This document shows positions 1 to 12,900 of a DNA stretch of 64,000 bases, piece after piece. A program made the position numbers and the translations under genes. The notes below the pieces were generated by a model. That model was not told the DNA's origin. It worked only from the letters and a program-made list of their open reading frames with translations, and did no database searches. Origin of the DNA: Rhabditoides inermis (Eukaryota; Nematoda; Chromadorea; Rhabditida; Rhabditidae); the NCBI GenBank assembly GCA_963966185.1, contig CAWZYM010000345.1, positions 1 through 64,000 on the forward strand, given 5' to 3'. Numbering within the stretch: position 1 is the stretch's first letter; each line of letters opens with the position of its first letter.

Positions 1-45
1 AAAAAGTTTATCACCGTGTAGATTAGGAGAAAACGTGATTCTCAC

Positions 46-95
46 CTGTTCTAGGACCTCGAATCGATGAATCTGTAGGGCGAGCGCCATAGTTG
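46..95 (-). CDS. Probable carboxylesterase exon 14
   Basis: 50 bp between acceptor cgttccag and donor CAG|gtgaga. It enters in phase 1, compatible with exon 13, and reads [18 protein letters not shown] do not see a family motif in it. An alternative acceptor inside the exon (ccctacag) would shorten it. Confidence 0.5.
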
Positions 96-911
96 CTGGA
101 ACGATATTTTTTGGTATACGCCAAAATACGTTTCAAACTGAGAAAAATGATAGATACGTGATTACGTTACATGGTTCGACAAGTCACCACAATTGCATTG
201 ACGTGCAATTAGTCTTCTTATTTCAGTTTGTACTCAAGTAAATAATAGGATCTCTGCAGTACGGTAAATGTTTTTAACTCACTGAAAAACACGCATTCTT
301 GCCGAGTGATTCCGATAATTGTCGGCTTGACCGGCGCTTCTTTCACCAATTCGTCAATGTCCTGAATTAGTTTTGAATTGTAAATTGGTCCCACCACGAA
401 AGTTTCTCACCTTTGGTAGAAAATCGCCGTCGTATGTCGGCGTCCACTTGAGAAAGTTCATATCGCGATGCGAGGAGCCCTGGAACAAGTAATTATCAAA
501 CTATAAATCGATAATCAAACTAAAAATCGATCATTAATCGATAAATCGATAACTCACAATTTGATCTATTCCCTCGAGAATATCGTCGACAGAGATTTTT
601 TGCAGACAAGCGATCATCTGAATATGTGGATTGATCTGTCAGAAAACAAGAGAAATTCATGAAATCAGTGTTGGGTGAAACGTATTACATTCTCAGTTGC
701 GCTGATTCAAAATTACGGATGTTTTTACTTTTTCTATACTACAAAGAGATATCAGATGAGGATGTCGTTACCACGATTGGTTACTTAACGAAAAAAAAAC
801 GTATTTTTTTCGCACCTCTTCACTGTTGCGATCTTCACTACGGCCGCAACCCACTGCCTCGGCGAATTCTAAAGAAATAAACTCTTTCCTTCCTTCCTCT
901 CTCTCTCTCTT

Positions 912-958
<47 letters not shown>

Positions 959-1440
959 TTCTCTTTCTTTCTTTCTATATCTATCTCTCTCTAACTCTTT
1001 ATTCCTCTTTCTCTCTCCCTCTCCCTCTCTCTCCCTCTCTCTCTCTCTCCCTCCCTCTCCCTCCCTCCCTCCCTCCCTCTCCCTCTCCCTCTCTCTCTAT
1101 TTATCTATCTCTCTATCTCTTTCGTCCTCTCTCTCTCTCCCTCCCTCCCTCCCTCTCTCTCTCCCTCTCTCTCTCCCTCTCTCTCTCTCTCTCCCTCCCT
1201 CTCTCCCTCTCTCCCTCTCTCCCCACCCAGTGAGTGTTCCTTGGTGTGCTCGCTGATCGACCACGCATTCCACGCCGACCCCGACTGGATGATGGCGCGC
1301 GAGAAGAGGTCTGGGAGTACGGTAACAACATGCACATCGTAGAGGAGAGCGGGAATTTGAAAGAAGAGAGAGAAGGGGAGAGAGAGAGAGAGAGAGAAAA
1401 ATAGAAGGGGAGAAAGAGAGAGAGAGAAATAGAAGGAGAG

Positions 1441-1495
<55 letters not shown>

Positions 1496-4400
1496 CTGCC
1501 CCCACCCCTCGAGTGCGGACTGAGAGTGAGCAGGCTGACTGCACTGCCGCCGGCGGACAGCCCCCACGCCGTCACTCGGGAAGGGTCGCCGCCGAACGAG
1601 GCAATGTTCGCCTGGAATAAATTTAGTTTAATTAAGTTTAATTAATTATTATTAATCTGCGTCACAACTCAATAATCAATGTTTAACACACACACATGAA
1701 ACAACCAAAGTGAAAGAGGATACTGAAAAAGCGAGTGTCGTCGTAGACTGGTGGAGGTACAAGCAACTCGCATGATAATGTGTGCAATATAAATCACATC
1801 ACAACAAATATCTATTCTCTAGTGGCATGATTCTGCTGTTGCGTCAAATGTGTGCACTTGGCAGTAAACACAATTGGCAAGCTTTCTTTTGGAAAAAAAA
1901 ATTATTTCGCGTTTTCTTTCCTTTCTTTTTATATACCATATACAATACTATCCATTCAAAAATTACACGTCTCTCTATCGTTACTGGCGAGGGTGGGAGG
2001 GACAAAGTTTTGCCGTATAGCGTTTTACACCCGAAACGGCTTTTATCTTTTATCTCTCTGTCTTTCTCTCTGTCTCACCCCCTTTTTTGTTTTGTTTGTT
2101 ATCGCAATTAATATGTTGCGTTTATTATTTATTGTTTGTACCGGTAAGATTCGGTGACTGTGTAGTCTGTGACTCACTCCCTTTTCTGACCCGGGGGGGG
2201 GAATATCGATCGCATGATCAATATCTCCGTTCGCAATTATTATCCATTATGCACTAACCCTTTTCTCCTTTTTTCTTCTTCTTACATATTAAATCATTAA
2301 TTCTCATCACTACACTTGCTATCACGAGCTTGTTTCCTTATGAGGCTTGCCTCACCCACCACGCTACCCCCAACGGGCAGCGATCGAGGTCCGCCTCACC
2401 CACCACGCTACCCCTTGCGGGCAGCGATCGAGGTTCGCCTCACCCACCACGCTACCCCTTGCGGGCAGCGATCGAGGTCCGCCTCACCCACCACGCTACC
2501 CCCAACGGGCAGCGATCGAGGTCCGCCTCACCCACCACGCTACCCCTTGCGGGCAGCGATCGAGGTCCGCCTCACCCACCACGCTACCCCTTGCGGGCAG
2601 CGATCGAGGTTCGCCTAACCCACCACGCTACCCCTTGCGGGCAGCGATCGAGGTTCGCCTCACCCACCACGCTACCCCTTGCGGGCAGCGATCGAGGTCC
2701 GCCTCACCCACCACGCTACCCCCAACGGGCAGCGATCGAGGTCCGCCTCACCCACCACGCTACCCCTTGCGGGCAGCGATCGAGGTCCGCCTCACCCACC
2801 ACGCTACCCCCAACGGGCAGCGATCGAGGTTCGCCTCACCCACCACGCCGCCAAATGACGGTGACTCTTTCACTACTGTATTCCTTTGGAATGCACTCAG
2901 AAGTTTATTCTTCTGACTCCACTCTTAAGAGACATTGTCTCTAATACATTCAACTGATCCTATCAGTACTTAGTCCTGATCACTCTTACTACATTTTACG
3001 GTTATATTCATTCAAGATTACCAATCATTATTGACTACCTTCCTTCTGACATAACAACTATTCAAAACACAACTTTTCCCTCCCAATTCAAAACTTCTAA
3101 AATAAAAGAACAGTCACAATGTATTCAACTAACGCTACAATAACAAACTCGCCTTTCATCCGCGCTGATCAACAATTATCACCAACAATGGCTAAATAAA
3201 ATTTACATTGATTGAGCTTACAACCTATCCAAGACATCCATTATTAAGTAAAATACCACGAGGATTCAACCTCGGAATTTAAAAAATCGCCTTCATCATG
3301 ATGAGGATTAATGATCAGGACGGTACCTTACCGCACAGTGGTGTGTCCTGACGCCTACCGTGATGAGGGGACAGGGATACCCAGTCCGACCAATACGTAT
3401 TATTCATCACTTCACCAACAAATATACTCTGTCACCACAGTGCACCCACTTACTTCCGGCTCGGTGGCCACTAAACACCGAACACCCCAACCACCCAATT
3501 CGCTTACTATCAAAATAACAATATCAAATGCCGGAGGGAAGGGAAGTCAAAAATGGCCATTATACCCACCTCAACCACAGCTAATGGAATACGCTGTACT
3601 ATAAAACAGTGCGTTATCTGCCCCAAACTAAAATTCGCAAACACAACAAAAAGCAGTCAAACAGGATTTACGCATCCTACTATGAAATACGGTGATGCTA
3701 ATTGTTCTTCAACGTGCCTAATCTATCTTATTACATGCAACAAATGTAAAATCCAGTATGTTGGCGAAACTAGCACAACACTGAAACAAAGAATGTCAAA
3801 ACACAGAAATTCCTTCAAAAACGATAAATACAATACTTACATAAGTAATCATTTCCAAGCAAACGACCACAACCCAGAAGACTTCACGAAGGAAATTCTT
3901 GACAATCATGAAGAAAATAGTAACACTCAAATTAGACTTTCGAAAGAACTATATTGGATTAAAACATTAATATCAGCATACCCATTTGGTCTAAATGATC
4001 AAATAAAATCTTTTGGAAATATTTCAAACAATTTAACTCTTGGAAAGATTAAAAATCATCCATTTTACAGTCAAAATATTCAATTCGAAACAAAGAAAAG
4101 AAGAGGTAAAAAGAGAAGATCACTTAAAAAGGGTAAAAACACAAAATCTATACAAGAATTGCTTACAAATATAGAATCACTTGAAAGAACAGATCTCTAC
4201 AAATATTACAGATGCTTATCCAAACATTCAGTAGAAACGCTAACAAACTACATGATCAATAATTTAGACTTCAATCTACTATCACCATACGTCAAAAGAA
4301 AAATATTTGCAATGGTTTGCAATTTTCTCACAAATTACAAAAAAGAAAATACTATACATAAGCCCGACAACTATCACTACGTTAAAATATAAGATACTAT

Positions 4401-7400
4401 GGCCAATTTATGGAAAATATTAATCTATCAAAAATTATTAATAAATGCATTAAAGAAACTAATACGCTAGTTGGAAGTAAAATACAACAAGTAAGAATAA
4501 CATACGAGAACGAACTTTCTATATTCCATAAAATAGCAAATTACAACTCATTTTTAAAAGAATTGAACATCGATATGATTTCTAACATCATTGAAAGTGA
4601 ATGTGAATGTAAAACAACTTATAAAAACTTCATTAATTCTCATCACAATCATATAGTAACTGGAAATCTAAACATAATCGAGAATCCAAAACTACGGAAC
4701 CTTATGGAACAAGGAACAAAATTCAGAGAACAAAAAAGGTACACAATAAATGATATCCAAACTGAGGTTGAAACTACACTAAACCAATTCTGCAAACTTA
4801 TTGCTAACAAATATCAACTCCATAAAAACATTGAAAATCTTGTCACAAATTCAATACTCTCACAATTTAAAATAAAGCTGAGAAAACAATACATTCCATA
4901 TTCTAATGAAAATAATTGGCATTCTTTGCATAAAGAACTAAAAGAACTTCAAAAACACTTCATCATCACATGCATTGACAAAGCCGCAGGTAATTTTGCA
5001 CTTACTTGCAAAAAACTTTACGTAATAACCATGAACAAAGAATTAGGTTTTGATCATGTAACGAGAAAAAATATTGCTTCTAACCCCACATATAAAATAT
5101 ATGACCGTGAAACATATTCATCTATTATTAAAAGACATGAAATTACCACAAAAAGCCTCAACCTCGAAACCAAAAGTAAGGACCTAGCGTTACCCAAAAT
5201 TTATGCCATCCCAAAAATGCACAAAACTCCAATAAAATTTAGATTCATCACAGGCGCTTATAATAGCAGTATCAAAGCTATTTCTATATAGTCGGATTGG
5301 ATCCTATATGCCATCCGTGACATTTCACGTGTTGTGCAGTTTCGTGCAACACTGCATGTATACCTTCAAAGATCCAAAACGCTTTGTGAGAGGGAATCGA
5401 ACTCATGGGCAGCTCGCAACGATCGCGCGCTGGTTGCGCGCTCTACCACTGCGCCATTTAGGCTCACACTAAGAGGACATTGATTCTCGCCGATATCTTT
5501 GCTCGTTAACTCTCATCATAGTACACTCAAGTGGCCAGTAGAGCTACATGTGCTCTCTCTTCAATCTCCTAACCACTGCCTCTATGGCGCAGTGGTAGAG
5601 CGCGCCACCAGCGCGCAATCGCTGCGTGCTGCTCATGGGTTCGATTCCTACTCATGGACGCGTTTTGGATATTTGTTGACAAACATGTTGTGTTGCACAA
5701 AACTGCACAACATGTGAAATGTCACGGATGGCATATAGGATCCAAACCGACTATAGATACGCAAAGAATTCTAAAACACATGAAAAGTCATTTCAAAAAC
5801 TATTCTGAAACTATTAGACAACGAAATGGACAAAAGTCATCCCCGTACTGGTCGGTGGATAACAGCATTGAAGTCGTCGATGACCTTAGGGGTATCGATA
5901 ACATTTCAAACAAATTGGTCTATTGTGCAGATTTCAGCAGTCTGTTTACAAATCTTCCACATGACGTTGTTAAGAAACACATGTTCGAACTGATAGAATT
6001 ATGTTTTAAAAACAGTGGTAAAAACTATATCACCGTAACTTACAATAAAGTCTTTTACAATAATCCTAAAGAAAATGATTCATCCCGAAACACCAACAGA
6101 ACCTACACGAAAGATGACGTCAAATTTATGATTGAGTATATCCTCCAAAACAGCTTTGCTGTCTATGGAGACAATATATATCAACAGATATCCGGCATTC
6201 CGCAAGGAAATAATGCTTCTCCTCTCATTGCTGATTTGACACTCTCACACATGGAATACACATTCATGAAACAAAATCCCAATTTCAAACATTACCAGGT
6301 AAGAGGATATAGATACATGGATGATCTACTGATAATATATAGACACAATGACCATGACATCATCTCAAAAATTCAGTCTATTTACCATAATTCACTAACA
6401 CTCGAACAAACAAGCGCCACTGATAAACAAACAGTCTTCCTTGATCTCGAAATAACCATTAAAAATCAAATAATTACTTCACTTTATAATAAGACAGATG
6501 AATACTCGTTCGAAATAGTCCGCTATCCAAAATACAATACAAACATGAAACGCAGCATATCGTGGAACTGTTTGAATGGAGAAGTACTGAGAATATACAG
6601 ATGTTGTACTGAGACGAAGACTTTTATGTCTAGAATCAAAGAACTACGAGATAAATTTATAAGAAACGGTTTTCCCAGTCAAGAAATAAACATGAAAATT
6701 GCATACGCAGTTATGCAGAATAAATCTCTCACTATAAAATATAATCTTGAAAAAATGGAGTCCTTTTTGAAACTTTTTAATTGAGAAGTGATTAACGCCC
6801 GCACCGGAAATATTGATCTTTGAACTAAACCCAGCACTGCACACTCAGTGCGAGTGACCTCAAGGAGACCTACGGCAGACTACGCTGTAGCCACGCCACA
6901 CCCATCCCACTGCCTCGCGCAGTCACTCACAAACAAATTCTCAAGCGTCTCCACACTGTTTTGTGCTCATTACTTGTAACTTGCTTGCTTATGATAGTTA
7001 TTTCGCGTTTTCTTTCCTTTCTTTTTATATACCATATACAATACTATCCATTCAAAAATTACACGTCTCTCTATCGTTACTGACGAGGGTGGGAGGGACA
7101 AAGTTTTGCCGTATAGCGTTTTACACCCGAAACGGCTTTTATCTTTTATCTCTCTGTCTTTCTCTCTGTCTCACCCCCTTTTTTGTTTTGTTTGTTATCG
7201 CAATTAATATGTTGCGTTTATTATTTATAGATACAGACTGCCCCCGACCCTCATGGGGGTGGTTATCCAAACTAAAAACTTATAAAGATTCGTCGTCCAC
7301 TACTGACCTCTATGGTTAAACTGTATTTTCCCGGCGTTAGCCTACCAAGATCTTGGCCCTACTGCATATCATTCATATTGTTGCGATTGCTATGTCATGT

Positions 7401-9864
7401 ACAGCTCAAACGATTCCGGATGAATCTCTGATTCTTATTCTTCCGAACAAACTGCTCCCTTGCTAATTGCATGTGATATGGGCGCAATCAACAATTTTTG
7501 AGACATTTTGAGTTTCGACACATCTTACTTAGAACACGACACCAACAATATTTAACAATGATACAGTACCTCTCAAAAACTCAGAATTACGTCAGTATAG
7601 ATTGTTTTGTTTATAACTAAAACGTAAACGGTATGAAAGATGTATTCAATAAAGAACCTCGCACCTGAATCCACTTGAACGCTTCGGTGATGTCCCAGAG
7701 ACCGAGGTTGCCGGGAAGAGCAGAGTCGCCGGTCGAGAAGAAACCTGCACATCATAGGGGTACTGTAGCTATCCAACTACATGGCCTTTAGTGGTAAACA
7801 AGTGCACTATTTTTGTGCGCAAAATATGAACTGTGTGTAGACTGTGAGGGTGTAAACTGAAATTATGGATTACGAACAAAAACCATAGAAGTAGATAAGA
7901 TGAAACATATTCGCATGTCAATTTTTTTTGTTTAGCCGGTTGAATCCGGGGTCCTCCTAGTCGAGAACAAGATGGGGTTCTTGGATTACGACGATGTCAG
8001 CAGAGGTAGTTGGGTTGGTTGGCGTCGGACGTCTTGAATTCCGTTCTTGAGTCCGTAGGTGGTGCTGTGACGCCTTCTGGCTACCATGAGAGTGGATTGC
8101 CACACCACAGGGGCTTGGTGAATTTCGCAAGAATGGTTGACTCCGAAGGAGATCGAACCAGCGACCGTGAAATTGAGAGACGAACGCTCTATCCACTGAG
8201 CCGCGCCCCCGGCAATATATTTGCCCAGCTCCATATTTGCCATACCCTGTCCTGTATTCACATATTCGTGTATTTTATGTCACGGCAGATAAACATTATT
8301 ATGAGATCAGCAGAGACAAGGTCAGGTGCATAGGCCATGAAGAATATGCCTTACTTAACACTTGACAAAGTCTCCGAAACACACTGTTTAAACGTGTTTT
8401 GAAGACGTTTTGAAAATGAAGATCAATAGAAACTGACCGTTACTTGAAGTTATACATTATTGCAATTAATAATTATAATATCTCACCTTGTACTCCCAGT
8501 CTGTACTGAACGGACACGACTATCACTCCATGCGGGAGGTAGATGTCACACAGGGCCTGCAGGTACAGTATACTTTATACTGTTACTACTTTATAACTTC
8601 TTTTTTATAGTGTTTTGAAGTACAGTAGACCTTACGTTTGTTCTACTACAGTACGTCTGCAAGTACGTACTGTTAGGTTGAACTTGAGCACAGAGAGCCT
8701 ACACGTACAGTAGACACACAACTACTCCGTCAACTTCAGTTTCGATGGAGTCTGGCTGATCTTACAGTCTACAGTACTTTTCAAACTACCGTACCCACCG
8801 AATAGGGATAGATGCTGGCGGATCCGATGGCGTAGCCGCCGCCATGAACCCACACGAGCACCGGGAGCGAGGACGACTGCAAGTATTGATTTATCGATTT
8901 TCAAACATAAACTGTAAAGAAAGAACTGAAGAAATGTATGTTCAAATGTTGTGTATTGTTTTGACGTTAGCATATAGAAATTGGTTCGATAATGGAGATG
9001 ACAATAACTCACTCCGGAGACTGATGAAGAAAAGAGAACTGGAACTTTTAAAACAATTGTTCTGTCGATTTCATCGTGTACGAATGTACGTTTCAATGTT
9101 CGCATATAGAAAAATAACTTTCGGTTCGGGTACTTTAAGTTCTTCTCAATGTTCCGTTTAATTAATCGTAAATGTTTTCTTCTCTGTTTACCCCTGGAGT
9201 GAATACGGACGACAACAATTTCCACAAGTGAAACACGATTGAATTAAATGAAAAAAAACTCACTCATCTTCTGTTTCGGTCGCTTTGATATTTGGATAAC
9301 AAAATCAATTAGACAGAAGACACCGTCATCGTGGATTCACAATACTGGTTTTCTAGAACCATAACATCTGGTATTCTAGCCCCTCCATTGTCATTGTTCA
9401 CAGACTTACTAGCGCTCCGGCGCGCTGTCGCGCGCCTCCGCGCTAGATCATGAAAATAAGAAGAAAAGAATAGAAACTCATAGAATAGAATAGAAACTCA
9501 AGTTTTTGTTATGATCAATAATACTGTGTGTTTTTTTTTACAATTTCATAACATTTTGAGTGAAACTGGTTATTAAAGTAGAGAAGATTAGTCGATTGAT
9601 GTATTGATTGCACTGATAATGTGGTCTAGAGGCGATGCAATAATAATAATACCTGGTCTGCAAGTGCTTTGGTTAGCTGCCGCGTACATCCGTTGTACAA
9701 GTCAGTAGATTTATGTATATTTTCGAATTTGAATGTCCTCGCGTTTACAGAAAAAGCACCCGTACGGTGCCGCGCGCTCCCGCTATCGATATCTATGAAT
9801 ACATAGATCAATGATAATCATTATACATTTTTTTCTGAACTATACTTTCCTTTGCTCATAAAAA

Positions 9865-9917
<53 letters not shown>

Positions 9918-12900
9918 GCTTCCTCTCTCTCTTTTTTTCTTTTTCTTTCTCTCTCTTTCTTCTCGTATTTCTTTTAGTTTTAATGCTACGAAAACAGAGA
10001 GCTTTGCTACTGCAACCTCTCGCCCTCTTTTATTCTCGCATTCTCTCTCTCTCTTTCTCTCTCTGTCTCTCTCTATCTCTCCCTTCCCTTTTTTATCTAA
10101 CTCTTCCTTTTTTCCCCTCTTCCTTTTTTTTCTCTCTCAAGTCTCCTCTCGCATTTTTTTTCTATTGTCAATGCAACAATAACATTACTCTTATTCGCTC
10201 TAACACTGCCTTTCTCTATATATATTTATATGCTTCTCTCTAACTTTTCCTCTCTCCCTCCGTTCTTTGTCAATGCATTTTTAGAGATTGAAGTAAAACT
10301 TTTTTGCTTGGACATGAGGCTTCTCTCCCTCCGTTCTTTGTCAATGCATTTTTAGAGATTGAAGTAAAACTTTTTTGCTTGGACATGGAGCTTCCGCTGC
10401 CGGACAGCGAGATTCTGATGTTTTTTAACCGGATACTGAAAGCAAAATTGAGGACGTGGACTACAGCCGAGGACGTAAACTCAACTGTCTGCAAAGTTTC
10501 ATACAAATTGGTTTAGTATGAATCAAGTCATGAACGCGGAACTAATCAAAATCGCAAAAGAAATGCGAGGGCGCGCGCATCTTTTGATAATTGGACAATA
10601 TGTTCCTCACACCGTAACCAATAACGCTGAGTTTTGCAGGTACGCTCTTTTTGTTAAAACTATTTGTTGAACGTATTTACGGAAAATGAAGCGAAAATGT
10701 TTCTTAGATGAGACACGTTCGCTGCGAACAGCAACAAAATCGATTACTTTCGTGGTTTTTCTTCGAAATATAGGCAATGAGTGTAATTGGAGAGTAATCA
10801 CGAAGTGGACTGCGTCCTAAAGTAATATGTAAACTTTCTGAAGAGTTTCACGCAAATTGGTTCAGTAGAAACGGAGATATGCACGCGGACACACAAGAAA
10901 AAGTGCAAAAGTGTCTATTTTTGGTGGTTTTCGACCATAAATAGAGGTAATGAAAGCAAAATTGAGAACTGTCACAAAGTGGACTGCATCAGAAGACGTG
11001 AACTCAACTATCTCATGAGTTTCATGCAAACTGGTTCTGTATGAATCGAGTTATAACCGCGGAAATACTAAAAATCGCAAAAGTGAGGCGAGAGCGCGCG
11101 CGGCTCTTGCTAATTTGGCTATATTTTCCTTACACCGTAACCAATGATGATGAAACTTGCAGGTTAGTGACAGAACTATGTGTTGAAAGTAATTACAGAA
11201 CAAGAAGCGAAACTGTTTCTTAGGTGAGAAGCTTTTGCAGCGGACAGCACCAAAATCGGCGAATTTTGAGGTTTTTCTACCAAATATAGGCAATGAGTGT
11301 AATTGGAGAGTAATCACAAAATGGACTGCATCCTGGAGTAATTTGCAAACTTTCTGCAAAATTTGACGCAAATCGGTTCGGTAGAAACGGAGTTATGACC
11401 GCGGACACACAAGAAAAAGTGCAAAGGTGACCATTTTTGGTGGTTTTTCGACCAAATATGGACGTGGAGGAGGAGTTGAGAGGTGCCTGAATTTTGTCGT
11501 CGTCCTTGGAAGAGAACACAACTTTTTACCAAGTTTCATGTGAATCGGTTGAGTTTGAAGCTAGTTATGACTCTGGAATGACGGACACCATAGGACATTT
11601 TAGTAGAAAAGGCAATCATGTGTGAAGCATTATTTTAATGTGTGATGTAATAATGGTGTAATAATAATGGTGAAGATAATAGTGGTAATAATAATACAAT
11701 AAAATAATAATGGTGTAGTCTGGTGTAATACAGTAAATTTGTTTTATTTATCTCACCTCACTCGTGCCATTTGGTCTCAGCACGTTGAGGTAGAGACAGT
11801 CCTCGGAGGTGTGGTTGTACAGGATGTTCTTCTGGAAAAAAAGCTTGGAAATGAGGAGAGAGAGAGAGAGAGAGAGAGAGAAGAGAAGAGAGAAGAGAGA
11901 GAGAGAAAGAGAGAGAGAGAAAGAAAGTAGAAATGAGAAGAGAGAGAGAGATCCTCACAGTGTTCTGCATGCACATCTTCTGATACGTGTTTCCAGTCCT
12001 GGGAGTGTCATAGGCAAGAGGAGCTACCGGTTTCTAAAACTCTTCATTCAATTTTTTGATACGTTTCTGATAATGTTTAACTTTCAATGACATAAATTTG
12101 AACAATATCGCTTCGACAACGATTGCATCAGTGAACTAAAGAAAAAAATGTTCATATTGAAAGAAATGTCAACAAGTACGCTTCAGATAAACCACATATG
12201 ACACCACGTTTCTTTGTAACAAAGGCTCAACTCTTCCGAATTCGGGTATCGAAAGTTATCGCGGGTTTCAAAGTAAGTCATCAAACAAAATAATACATAA
12301 TAATGTACAATTTGCCGAGGGCGCGGCTCAGTGGATAGAGCGTTCGTCTCTCAATCTCACGGTCGCTGGTTCGATCCCTCTCGGAGTCAACCATTCTTGT
12401 TAATGTCACCAAGCCGTGTGGCAATCCACTCTCAAGGTATTAAAAAGGCATCACAGCACCATCTACGCACTCAAGAACGGAATTCAAGACGTCCGACGCC
12501 ACCCAACCTAACTTCTTTCGTTTCAACCAGCTAGAAAAATAAACAAAAAAAACAATGCGTTATAATAGTAATCCCACCTTGAACCTCAACTCTCCAACAG
12601 GTGGCTGCGCGAACGGAATGCCAAGGTAGACATCTGCTGAGATCTGAAATGTGTTTGAAGTAGAGGATAGAATCAAGAACGAAAAATATCTCAGAACGTA
12701 CGCAAAAGATCTCAGAACGTACTTTTTGGGAGGATGGATTCCCAAAAAGAACCTCAAAGAGATCTCAGAACGCGGCCTTACCCTTGAAATCCTAATTTCT
12801 CTTGTATCATTTTTTTGACACGTCTGACCTCACCTTAAATCATAATCACAAGAACAATCAAAGTGCGTTTCACCTCGAGAATGCGCCACTACACAAACGT

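Larger units (their letters stand above)
5289..5753. mobile_element. 465-bp MITE with tRNA-like units in both inverted arms
   Basis: Ends TAGTCGG...CCGACTA are perfect inverted repeats and are flanked by TA at 5287-5288 and 5754-5755, fitting a TA target duplication as in Tc1/mariner-type elements. The arms match, with mismatches, for about 180 bp: ggatcctatatgccatccgt on the left is mirrored at 5724-5743. Each arm contains a tRNA-like sequence pointing outward. No transposase is encoded. Confidence 0.85.
4410..6784 (+). pseudogene. Penelope-like element ORF2: reverse transcriptase, split by a MITE
   Basis: The first part (4410-5288) encodes an N-terminal region ending in [19 protein letters not shown], the RT2-like block. 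The MITE then brings a TAG at 5289. Coding resumes at 5756 in the same frame relation once the insert and its TA duplication are discounted. The second part has RT3 ([11 protein letters not shown]), RT4 ([16 protein letters not shown]), the catalytic YMDD at 6314-6325, and a thumb-like region to the stop at 6782-6784. All palm motifs are intact, so the insertion is the only visible lesion. This copy should not make full-length RT. Confidence 0.85.
1902..7228 (+). mobile_element. Penelope-like retroelement with N-terminal GIY-YIG (Naiad/Chlamys-type domain order)
   Basis: About 5.3 kb, antisense to the host gene and wholly inside esterase intron 7. Order: 231-bp direct repeat (1902-2132), leader with a 44-bp minisatellite (2349-2848), ORF1 with a GIY-YIG nuclease (3553-4392), ORF2 with reverse transcriptase (4410-6784, split by a MITE), 3' untranslated stretch, second 231-bp direct repeat (6998-7228). 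Canonical Penelope elements carry GIY-YIG at the C-terminus; the N-terminal position is known for the Chlamys and Naiad clades. The terminal repeats differ at one base, suggesting recent insertion. I found no clear target-site duplication, so the outer limits rest on the repeats. Confidence 0.82.
8877..11756. other. Esterase intron 4, repeat-rich
   Basis: No exon seen. Contents: unique A/T-rich DNA (8877-9860), CT microsatellite (9867-10140), a 71-bp-period direct duplication (10252-10393), then two diverged copies of a roughly 520-bp repeat. Confidence 0.7.

Noticed and set aside
826..1575. Ser/Leu-rich and Glu/Arg-rich open frames on both strands
   Set aside because: Pure CT/GA microsatellite translations. 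The same applies to those at 11739-12090, 13136-13479, 51192-52030 and 52476-52919.
2316..2944. Open frames of 100-204 codons over the 44-bp minisatellite
   Set aside because: Three frames stay open only because the repeat lacks stops; the 44-bp period changes frame every unit.
3290..3400. A second hammerhead-like motif (gtgatgagggg...cccagtccgacc)
   Set aside because: Lacks C3 and the GAA after stem II, so the core is not met.
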